Assembly: GCA_030340625.1 (NCBI GenBank)
Contig: JAOPHQ010003992.1
Span: 1-64,000, forward strand
From: Merluccius polli
Taxonomy: Eukaryota > Chordata > Actinopteri > Gadiformes > Merlucciidae
Direction: 5' to 3'
Length of the DNA stretch: 64,000 nt
Position numbers and translations under genes: made by a program. Under the pieces are notes generated by a model. It saw only the letters and a list, made by a program, of their open reading frames with translations, ran no database searches and was not told where the DNA came from. Below, one piece after another: positions 10,145 through 19,945 of the stretch (position 1 is its first letter; every line of letters starts with the position of its first letter).

Positions 10145-11734
10145 AGGGGAACTTCAAGTTGCAACACATCTGTGGTCATTTTCACACCACCCCAGGTTTT
10201 TGTGTGCAACCCAGACCGTTTTTAAGTTGCTTGCTTCAATATTTAGATATTTGATACCCGTGTAAGCCCCTCCCCCCTCCATCCAACAAAAGCCCATTCA
10301 ACATCAAACTCCATGTTAAACACACGTCTCTGCTTCTCGTGACTGATATTGTCCTGAATGTGTCGCCCTTCATTTTTTGATTAGTTATTTCATTATGTTA
10401 ATATTTTATGCTGTTTTGTTGCTTTCCTTTACAAATGCAGGAAGCAGGCCCAGGCAGTTGAGTGTTGAACTCGAGCACACTTATCATTGCGCGGCTTCTG
10501 ATGTGGGCTTACCTGCAGTCAATAACATCAAAGTGGTCGCTGCATTAGTCCTCATTTGTGGACTTCATCAGTTGTTATGTTATGTTTCCACAAAGCTGCA
10601 TGGTGAGGGAAAACTATGAACATTTGCTTTCAAGGCAAGTTTTAACAGGGGCATTATAACAACCGGGTACAATGCACCTCATTATTACACCAATATTGCG
10701 TCAAATAATAGCTAGCAGATGTTGGTATGTTCGATTTCAATGCCACGTTAAAGGTATAGTCAGCGATCCCATCCAAATACACTTTTTGTCAAATTCAGCG
10801 AATATCTCCTCACGGTCCACTAGCTGTCCGTTCTGTGTGTGCGCTGAAATAAACTCCAGTGTTTATACACAGCCCATGCTCTGTAAATGGGAAACAAACA
10901 AAGTTGCTCGGACGAGCCATTCCAGCCAATCGGCAGCAGGGAGCGTATATCGCTCTCAGACCGATATGAGACGCAAAAGACAACAGACACAACAGACTCT
11001 GTGCAGCGGTGTATGGAATCAAATTGAATGTACTATGTGCGTAAAGTGATGATACCGGCAAGGACTGCGGCCAGCCATTAAACAGCTTAGCGAGGGCCGG
11101 GAAACTCCTGCTATATCTCCTAACTCTCACTGAGACGAGCCAGTAGCCAAAAACCTGAGCTTGGACACCGCCAATAAGTTGGTGCATTGTCTGAAAACAC
11201 ATTCCCTTCATCTCATGCAGCCCACTACATCCTCTAACAACGCTAGATCAGCCCCCACCCCACTCTCTAACAACGCTAGATCAACCCCCACCCCACCCTC
11301 TAACAAGGCTAGATCAGCCCTTTGACGCGCGCACCTCCTACAGCTGCTGTAATTTTATAGAATTTCGTGACATGACTTCAGTTATTAATGTGCAGCATAG
11401 TCGGCTTATCACATTTAATGGGCAGTTATCAATCTTAATTACTGTATAGGCCTACTTTAGCCATATGACTACATCAATTGTATCATTACAAATCACGTTA
11501 CTTCCCAGGGGGAAATTGTATTAGTATAAATTGGTCAAAAGCATTAACTGGTCATGTTTGCAATTTCTATCTGGTGATTTTCCTATTCACTCTACTGCTT
11601 GCTGTGCATACACATGGTCACACCCTGTGCATACATTTTCTCCCGATGTACGCACATTTTCAAGCCAAGAACAACAAATTGATAAATCCCACGTTTTGTC
11701 GAACTTTTTAAGTGTTATAAAGTGAAATTCCCCT
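10145..11734. mobile_element. TTAA-flanked MITE (piggyBac-like), about 1.59 kb
   Basis: The left end is TTAA (10141-10144) followed by AGGGGAACTTCAAGTT. The right end reads AAGTGAAATTCCCCT followed by TTAA (11735-11738), whose complement is AGGGGAATTTCACTT. Imperfect terminal inverted repeats flanked by TTAA on both sides are typical of piggyBac-type elements. No transposase was recognised among the internal frames, so it is presumably non-autonomous. It contains three copies of a 33-bp tandem unit at about 11232-11320. Confidence 0.55.
11232..11320 (+). repeat. 33-bp tandem repeat, nearly 3 copies
   Basis: The unit is CTCTAACAACGCTAGATCAG followed by CCCCCACCCCACT. Copies 2 and 3 carry single changes and copy 3 is truncated. 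Confidence 0.85.
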
Positions 11735-11738
11735 TTAA

Positions 11739-12515
11739 CCTTGGACTTTAAGATAAATCCTTCATGGAGGTTTCCAAAACCTGCAACACACGGAACTGGC
11801 CAGGACTGATATTTTATTTGTCTGACTGTCAAGTAACAATATAAGCAATATTGCGTTTCTGCTCTTATTGGATTGATGCATAGATATGTTAGGACTACAA
11901 GTCATCGTAACTTTTTTTTTATAGCAATGAAGGGATCAGAACAATGAAAGGATGTGTGAGCTGTCATTTTATGTTCCAGCGGTACATTGTACATGCCTCA
12001 AGCAACAGGCCTAGACAAGTTGATTCACTTATCCATTTCATATGGTTGCTCCACCTCAATACTGTAATGCTGAGTATTGCAAAAGGCACTTCTTTCTCTC
12101 ATATTGTAATATATTGTAACATTCATCTTGGAACTACTTGGCCAATATAAAGAATTTGGAGGATTTCTATAAGGAAGATGGGTATCTTTGAAATGCTACA
12201 GGGCTGGGCGATTTTATATCAATCACCTCTGTCCAAGCATTAAAAGTAGTCATAGATGGAGGGTTATCATCACCAGCATAACACCTGCAAACCCCAGTAG
12301 CTTTCCAACATGTGAATTGTAGTCAACATGACCTTGGCTGTCCTGCTGTCACAATGCATTTCAATCTGCATTGCTACTATGCCTTTAGGCCTAGCAGAGA
12401 GTCCTCTTGGCTTTGCTGTTGCTTAGGAACCTTGACCCACTAGGTTTCCTAATGCCATAACAATTTATTTATGGGTCTTACTCGGCTTGACTGAATCAAA
12501 CTGGACATTGGTCCT
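11739..12515. other. agpat3 intron 1, nothing identified
   Basis: No supported exon or clear repeat. A GGGCTGGGCGAT word near 12201 resembles the start of a common fish repeat, but no second end was found. Confidence 0.4.
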
Positions 12516-12518
12516 GTT

Positions 12519-12617
12519 GCCAGGGCTAGGAGTTCGATTCCCACTGGGGACCGCCCATGCTTAAAATGTATGTACTCACGGTATTGTAAGACGCTTTGGA
12601 TAGTCCACCAAATGGCA
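12519..12617 (+). mobile_element. tRNA-derived SINE fragment
   Basis: A B-box-like word GAGTTCGATTCCCAC lies near 12530-12544. After a spacer comes GTAAGACGCTTTGGATAG and CACCAAATGGCA, which matches the common fish SINE tail (tttggataaaagcgtctgccaaatg type). The A box is not clear, so the copy is 5'-truncated or decayed. Confidence 0.65.
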
Positions 12618-13400
12618 TATTTACATAGATTTTGTTAGGACCCCAAATTTCTGGATTTGTACTTTAGCTCGCATGACAGATAAACTATTGAAAACATTAT
12701 ATGAGAGGCCATCATTGCTGAATGTTGATCCTGGTACTCTCCGTCATCACTTTCATGTGAGGTGAAACTTTTAATCATTTACATTCTGGTTTTGGTTGAT
12801 GCAGCCCACTTCAGCTAAAATAAAATACTTTTTGTTGTCACTCGTAAACTCTTCAACCTACTTTAAGGTCACATGGCTCTCCACTGGCTGATTGACCTCA
12901 CAAATGGTCCAATAGCAAGGAAGGATTGTGATTGCCATTTTTCTGATGCATTATTTTCTGCCAAGTAGCATAGGTGCTGTGCTGCCGACTCTTCCCTGAT
13001 ACTGGAGGGTCCAGACCTCCCTTTGGTAACGGTAATGAAATGTGACATATCCAGGGTGCATGTACCTTGCTAATCAGTCCTAATCTCATCCAGTGGATTA
13101 GTGGAAGGGAATGCATGGGAGATAGATACTGCTTACACTTCCAGAAGCAAGCTACCTAACCTGTCCGCCAAGCAGTATTTTGTGGAGTCTATTGAAGAGT
13201 CTACAGTGATCTTTTTTTCTTTTTACCTTACCTTGTTGGTGTACGTGGTTTTGGAAAATTCACCCACTTGCGCTCTTTACCTGTAGGGATATTTGCATTC
13301 ACAAATCCACTCTTGTGCTGATTGAGCACTTCCACCACTGGGATCTTACTGCGTTCTTGCTGTAATCATCATAATCTCGCTCTCCTGGTTTCCTTCTGTG
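12618..13400. other. agpat3 intron 1, nothing identified
   Basis: No supported exon, RNA gene or recognisable element. Confidence 0.4.
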
Positions 13401-13601
13401 AGATTAACATGGCCGCGAAGCAGGACGGACTGTGACTATCCATTGTAACGTTCCCCGATTCTCTCGCTTAATCAGTTTACTTACGGGCTTCAAGTTTGGC
13501 AGACTACACGGCGCCAAAATGTTGAACCAGAGTGCGGTGATGATCTTCACTGGGATCTGTGGGGCGCTGGTGGTCATGGCCATGGCGTACTACGTCTACT
13601 G
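13400..13601 (+). other. agpat3: Putative alternative agpat3 first exon
   Basis: A segment rich in CG and balanced in composition ends in a very good donor (TACTG|GTAAGT at 13601/13602). It lies 5' of the coding exons on the same strand and carries an ATG in good context at 13519. The left boundary is a guess. It could join the small exon at 19513-19571 or the coding exon at 19711. It could also belong to a separate small gene. Confidence 0.35.
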
Positions 13602-13605
13602 GTAA
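13519..13605 (+). CDS. Small ORF encoding a predicted single-pass membrane peptide
   Basis: The ORF has 28 codons from CCAAAATG, beginning MLNQSAVMIFTGICG and continuing as a hydrophobic stretch (about residues 8-26) ending YYVYW. Its TAA stop overlaps the GTAAGT splice donor. If the donor is used and joined to 19513, the frame continues for 13 further codons and stops (41 residues). It would act as an upstream ORF of agpat3 or as a microprotein. I do not recognise a family, and chance is possible at this length. Confidence 0.3.
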   Translation: MLNQSAVMIFTGICGALVVMAMAYYVYW

Positions 13606-15746
13606 GTTAGGCATAGAGGAAGAGAAGGATTGGCCTCCTACCAAATGGCTGGGTGCCGCTGTTCAGTTCCAGCGATAATTCTGAAGATTTAATTTCATTT
13701 TTTTGCGTTTAAAATGTGGCGTGTTAAGATCCCCTTAGGAATTGTGACAGTGCTTTAATGTTGCCACAATGATTTTGTTAGGCATTTTATGGAGCCAATC
13801 AATTCGTAATTTATTTTCAATTACTCCTGTTGGTAACTCTCATGGTGTTGTTGCCAAACCTGTGCAAGTACGAGTGTATGCCTGGTGCTCACTGCTATGC
13901 CTTCAGCCTTATCAGTGCTGTACGCCACACTAGGCATTGCTATGTGGGATTGGTTACTATGGAAGCTGTATCCAGGTGATGTTGAACAGAACCAGCTGTC
14001 TCTACTATAAGAAGCTTTAAACCGGTATGTGTCTCTAATCTTCCCTAGACGGACAAGGGTCAATGACTTCCCACAGAGACACAAATTAGGTTATGGAGTT
14101 GTGGGTTGTTATATTGTGAAGACAGCTTAATTGTGTACATGTACAGGGAAAAAAAGTTTTTGTTTATGAAGAAGGGAAGATTTGATTTGTATTGTGATAA
14201 AGGTCTGCCAGGCTTTATACATTCTCCCCCATGTAAGCCTTGATTTCAGGATTTTCAGGGCTCAGCAGTAGGCTTTCACGAAAAGTCAACATTGACTGTT
14301 TTGACTCCGACTGCACTAGAGTTAGCCTGGGTTTCAGCACTTTGTATACTTGCTTGTAACTGCTAGCTCTACTAGTCGTCAGCTCCCTGCCGTCAAAATG
14401 TTAGCCGCTAGCTTTGCTGGCTTTGGCACACTGCTAGGCTAGGTGTTAAGCACATATTGTCTATATCCTAGATCTTCTAATTTCTGGATTTGTCTCGCTG
14501 GCAACACAGGCATAGTGTCCGTGCATCTGAGGTCTGCTTTTTTTAATACTGGCTTCTATTGAGTCTCGTATATTTAATATCAACCAACACTAACTCACTC
14601 CCAAAACATCAATGTGAAATTGCTTGGAGTTTGGCTTTCCTTTGCAGTATCAAAAACCATTGCATCGGTCTGTGTTTCATTAATTTTATTATTTATTTGT
14701 CTATTGTTTCATCCATCAATCTGAGATAGATAGAATCGATATGATAAATACAATGCATGCATACAGTGCATGCATCAAAGTAAAATAAGAAGTTATCAAA
14801 GTTATTTTTTAAGTAGTCGTTCTATTCTCTACTCTGAGGCTTGTCTCGAGAGCAGGTGGGAAGAGAAAAGGACACTTTTAAATGGAGGAAATGATTTGCA
14901 TCAATGGCTGCCTGCTAGTGTGTTTTCCCCAAGGCCTGATCATGAAACCTCAAACCTCAAGTGAAAATAGAAATGATAGAATGGAGTCAATATTCATATT
15001 ATCTGCATTGGGACAAGATCCTCCTTCAGGGATCTATTCCTAGTTATGCCTTCTATGAATTGTGGGGAAACCTCCTTTTGCCACAATTTAGCCTTGGATA
15101 GTATACCTTGTATGTGTTATTGGAGCCCCACCACAAGTGAGTTGATCATAATCTGCATCTGTCACTGTCTCTCACTGTATCTCTTGTCTATAAAGTGCCA
15201 TGACAGAAACGGCTTTAAAGAGTAAAGACACTAGGGCCAACTTTGCATGTTTGTCGAGCCAATAGACAGATATACACCCTCACAAAATAACACTTGCACA
15301 ATTGCACCACTTCCTTTTTGTTTTTATAATCTCCTCCATGCAGGTCTGAATTGTATTAGACCAGTTTGGACCGGTTATTTTCCACTATGTTTTGCCACTA
15401 TCAAAAAACATAAAAAATGGAAGTAGTGGAAGACGAAGTAGACATTACCATGATCAAGATTAAAATGTGGGCTGCCCAAGCCAAAAAACATTTTGAGCTT
15501 AAGACAAATACTCTTGCGGTTGTCTTCAATAAGGTTTGTTTCAGAGTCTCCAGTGCCGGTCTACCGACACTGTATTTTTTCATTGTGAGATGTCAAGAGC
15601 TTTTAAAATGAAAAACAAAAACAACCTTTATCCACCATGACCGCTGTGACCATTACCACTATGTCAATGAGGTTTGGCCGGTCAACCTAAAGGCTTCACA
15701 GAGCCACGCCCTTACTACCCCAACGTGCTGGTTTTCTACAAGGCAG
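13606..15746. other. agpat3 intron, nothing identified
   Basis: Unremarkable sequence without supported exons. Short frames such as those around 15417-15611 have no splice support and no recognisable domain. Confidence 0.4.
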
Positions 15747-16605
15747 TAGGACTTAACAATGAATTGCATATTCATCGAAATCACAATTTTTGCCTCTTAT
15801 ACATCTGGGGCCGTATTCACAAAGCATTTTATCTTACCGCTAGGAGTGCTCCTAACTCGCGCTAAAACATTTTACGTAGGAGTTTTTTCTTAAAAGTTAT
15901 TCACAAAGCCGCTGAGACCTACTCATACTAAGGATAAATCACTAAGAGTGACGCGCCGTTGCTATGGATTACGTCGATTCTCGTGCACGAGTTTGGAAGC
16001 GGTCAGTCCGGTGATTGGTTGTTCAGAGCGGTCTCTGTGGAAACGAGCCCACTAAATCACCGAAGAACAAGGAAATAGCCTCGGCTAGACATCCCTATCA
16101 AATAGTTATGGACAGTGCAGTTAGCAGAATACACGCATGATGACAAGTTTGTGCAGACCACGATAATGACGTTGTAGCCTATATGCACGTTAAAGAGAGA
16201 GAGATAAACAATAAAAACAATAAAAATACGTAAATTGCATTAATTCAAGGAGGCAATTAAAAGCACCCTGCAAACTATTATTCAATGAGCATATCTCCAC
16301 TATTCAACACTTTTAATAAAAGCCCATACCGGTTATGGAGAATGGCGCATACAGTGATCACTGTGATCACATCCTCTCCACAAGATTTCGTGTATTTTTG
16401 TGTGCCCTAACATACTGTATATGGAGGAACACAGCAAACAATAATAAATATGGATTCAACAAATAAAAGGCGACAAAGAGCTAATACGATGTTTTTTACG
16501 CATAGGACTAATCGTAATCTGCATAATCACTTACATGTTATACTTTAACTGTGCTCCCGGTTGTGGATTGAGAGGTGTCAAGACGTCTTGCAGGGATAGC
16601 TGCTG

Positions 16606-16896
16606 TCACCCAGCAAGACACCCAACTGGTACCTCACTCCTCAGACCGCTCCCCATTAAAATATGCGGATCACGGGTAGACCCAGCAGGCCACTTCGCAA
16701 CATCAAGAATGTTAAAAGTTGCATCAAAAGCAATCTGCGTGTTGATGGAATGTACTTTCTTTCTATTGACGAACACGTCCTCATCTTTTGATGGCGCAAT
16801 TATTTGTATGTGCGTCCCGTCAACAGCACCAACCACACCGGCCATACCTGCTGCCATGAAGTTGGCTTTGATCCTGTGTAGTTGTTGATTGTCCAA
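16606..16896 (-). pseudogene. Harbinger (HARBI1-like) transposase fragment
   Basis: A 96-residue minus-strand frame contains GMAGVVGAVDGTHIQIIAP, the block around the first catalytic aspartate of the DDE nuclease in PIF/Harbinger transposases (the usual pattern is GxxGxIDGTHIPI). It is followed by the FDATFNILDV region with the next conserved aspartate. A full transposase is about 350-400 residues; here the N-terminus and the C-terminal catalytic glutamate region are missing or broken. It cannot be an active enzyme. Confidence 0.8.
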
Positions 16897-17056
16897 AGGA
16901 AACCGAATAAACTGTTGGATGATATTAATGGTATTATTTCAGCCTTAACCAACTTTGAACTGAGCTCTGTCAGCTCTTCTAGCCTGTATGTAAATATATG
17001 ATCTTGTGGAATTGTGTGTGTGTGTGTGTATATAGGCCTATATGTAGGCTACTGGC

Positions 17057-17057
<1 letters not shown>

Positions 17058-17149
<92 letters not shown>
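17058..17149 (+). repeat. (TA)n microsatellite inside the Harbinger element
   Basis: About 90 bases of TA dinucleotides, flanked by short GT runs on both sides. Confidence 0.97.
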
Positions 17150-17904
17150 TGTATGTGTGTGTGTGTGTATTTTTTATTCTATTTTTATTATTTTATTATT
17201 GTGTTGTGTTGGTGTTATGGACCTTTCATGAGATGTGTCCTTAATAAAGTTTGAATTTAATTGAATTGATATGTGGTCTACGGAGCGCGTTGATGGTTCG
17301 GTTTATGTCTGACTGATGGTTGCGATATTCCTAAATCGTCGGCATTGCAAAGTTGCATTTTCCCTGTTGCTAAATATCGTAGTGTTGCCAAACATTTTAT
17401 TTCCTAATCGAGTTATTCCTGTTAGTCGGGGATGTTATTGCATCCCGCACTAATTCCACAACAAGTTTTATACCCTCACGATTTAGCCTATATCTCTTGA
17501 TCAATTCACAGTCTTCCACTGTCTCCAAAACATTTCGTCTCGCAGTCATTTTCCGATTCTTTGTGAATAGGTCTTAGTGAGTTAGGAGTCCTCTCGAGGA
17601 CTTTTAGGCTCTCCTAGACTTAGGTGTTACTTTTAGGCCTAAAATACTTTGTGAAATGCTCTTAGTGAAAAAAATTAGGAGTCCTAAATTTAAGACTGAC
17701 ACGCCCATTATTTTTAGGAGTTTCTCCTAAATTCGCCAGTTAGGAGCTACTTTTAGCGCTAAGATCCTTTGTGAATACGGCCCCTGATTTCATATATGCC
17801 CGTTACATTAAAATCTCATTATAAACCATTAAAACTTGCATCACATGTTTGCAAAATAATCACAATGATTATTTTTGTCATAATTGTGCAGCACTACAAG
17901 TGCG

Positions 17905-19512
17905 ATTTCCTGCAGGTACAGGCTGCCACCTGGGGGTCAGACTCACTTGTGTGTCATTGATGGTGACTGCAGGGCCTGTGCTGCGTTGGACACGGCTAAA
18001 ACAAACAAAAACACTAGCAAACCCAGTGACCGCCTTTTTACCCCGATTCGTTGGGGCACGTCACTCAGGGGCGATGGTATAAGTGTCCCCATAAGATTTT
18101 GGACTGAATCCGACTGATGGCAGAACCTGACTGATGGTTTGAGAGTAAATGCCATTTATGTGTGATTTTGAGCATTAGCGCTTAGCACTTATTGAAATTG
18201 ATACTGCAACGTCATTAATTGACAGCCATAATCAGACACGTCCATAGAGCATGTGTACCAAATTTGCTGTCATTTGGACGAGTGGTTATCTACAAGATTT
18301 TTGAAGTTTTCCCAAAACTTCCACTGTACAGAAAAATCAATCCAAACAAACCTGTGTCCAAGAGGCAAAAGGTTCAGTATGTCAAATAAGGCCTATACAC
18401 CAAGTTTCAGAAGTCTACGTTTATCGGGGCGGGGTGGGGCTCAGCGTTTAACTTGACCTCGAATTATAGCCTCGAATTATAGCACCCCCTATCTGTGAAG
18501 TGGTACCAAACCTTTTGGAGACCTGCTTACCGGGAATACATATGTCATCGACATATGTCGACATATAAACTTTTGAGCGATCAGGAGCTGATCTATAGGG
18601 GCTGACATTTCAGAATAATAATTATAAGAATCCATAGAAAAACAATGGGTATACCGAACTAAACAGATGGAGGTCCAATTAAGGGCTTGAAAGGAAGGGA
18701 ACATAATGAGGAGGTGAGAAAGGAGATCGATCAAGTCTGGGAGGGGGGCGGCGGCATATCAACATTTCAGTTGACTAGATGGATTGTGATAGTTTAACTA
18801 GCAGCTAATTTGATGGTAATGGTGGAGGACTGGTGGCGTTATTAATGTGTGGTCCTTGGGTGTATGCTTAAGCGCTACATTAAGCCAGAGGGGCTGAAGA
18901 AGGTACTGTCCTTCTTCCTTAATAAGCCAACATCACATTCTTTAATATTTATCTACTTCGAATTGTGCATGTCCAACCTAGAAGGCAAGGTTTTTGCGTT
19001 GATGTAGCGTATATCCAATACAGATACTGAATAAGCAGTCTCCAAATGTGCTGTGACTTAACAGAAACGAGCACTTCTAAGCAACAATGTGTCATATATT
19101 TCTGCTGTTGGTAGCGCCACACTTGGCTTCAATTCAGCGATACACAAACGTGCCTTTGTCTGCAACGGTTTACGTGAGGCAACAGGCCCATCACAAGGCT
19201 TTCTTTTGATGAGTCAACAGCACAACCGTTTTTTCCACCATTCCAAAAGGGGAGATGTATATATGTACTTTATGATGCAAAAATATGTACATGCATATAT
19301 TTGCCAATTGTCATCCTTTGTATCATAGACTGTATGCTGTTTTTGTCAGATTTATTTTGTGGAAGAAACTGACCCAGTGCTAACAGGCATCTAGAACATT
19401 CAAAGTCATGGTATAGACATTGACGAATGGGAAATGTCTCGGAGGGGGTTATTGTGCAATATTTGCTCACCACATACAGTACAGATAACTGGTCTCCCCT
19501 TCTCTGTTCCAG
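17905..19512. other. agpat3 intron, no gene seen
   Basis: No supported exon. A short duplicated word CGAATTATAGC occurs twice near 18461-18483. The last part leads into the candidate acceptor at 19512. Confidence 0.4.
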
Positions 19513-19571
19513 GTCTTTACTATTGGCTGAAGGCCCCTGCAAGCGAGGATTATAAAAAAGACCCCACCGTG
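19513..19571 (+). other. agpat3: Candidate agpat3 5'UTR exon
   Basis: 59 nt between a pyrimidine-rich acceptor (CTCTGTTCCAG) and a donor (GTG|GTATGT), 140 bases upstream of the first coding exon. One frame is open through it (LYYWLKAPASEDYKKDPTV) and would stop a few codons into exon 19711. No in-frame start was found, so a non-coding role is more likely. Confidence 0.35.
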
Positions 19572-19710
19572 GTATGTCATCGTTTTTGTTATTTTAGACA
19601 CATAACATGCATGCATAAGTACAAAAATCTTTTTTTTCGACGACCAACATTCTGTCTCTCTCCCTCTGTTTGTGTGTCTTGGTTTCTGTCTGTCTGTCTG
19701 TACATGCTAG

Positions 19711-19945
19711 GTCGGTCGGCAGCGTGTGTAGAGAGGAGCCTAGCTAGGCTCCCTGGGCTCCACGGCCATGGGTCTGCTAACCTGCCTGAAGAGCCTCTTC
19801 ATCCTCCAGCTGTTGATGGGCTTTGTGTTTGTGGTGAGCGGCCTCATCATCAACTTCATCCAGCTCTGCACCTGCATCCTCTGGCCCTTCAACAAGCAGC
19901 TGTACCGCAGGATCAACTGCCGGCTCTCCTACTCTCTCTGGAGCC
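19711..19945 (+). CDS. agpat3: agpat3 first coding exon (with 57 nt of 5'UTR)
   Basis: Acceptor TACATGCTAG at 19710. The ATG at 19768 sits in CACGGCCATGG, a strong context. It encodes residues 1-59 with the first membrane segment; the C before GTGAGT starts the Gln60 codon completed in the next exon. Confidence 0.93.

Larger units (their letters stand above)
15808..17783 (-). mobile_element. PIF/Harbinger DNA transposon (defective)
   Basis: The terminal inverted repeats start GGGCCGTATTCACAAAG and stay similar for a further 30 or so bases with mismatches. A 3-bp CTG target duplication flanks the element (15805-15807 and 17784-17786). It encodes a Harbinger-type transposase fragment on the minus strand and has acquired a long (TA)n run. 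Length is about 1.98 kb. Confidence 0.85.
15747..17896. mobile_element. hAT-like MITE split by a Harbinger insertion
   Basis: The left tip TAGGACTTAACAATGAATTG at 15747 and the right tip ATAATTGTGCAGCACTA ending at 17896 are imperfect inverted repeats of the TAGGGCTGCACAAT type seen in fish hAT-like MITEs. The flanks CAAGGCAG (15739-15746) and CAAGTGCG (17897-17904) match at 6 of 8 positions, as expected for a decayed 8-bp hAT duplication. The two halves are separated by the Harbinger element at 15808-17783. Confidence 0.6.

Noticed and set aside
10377..11211. Open frames of 80-133 codons within the TTAA element
   Set aside because: No transposase motif, start context or splice sites; unlike any piggyBac catalytic region I know.
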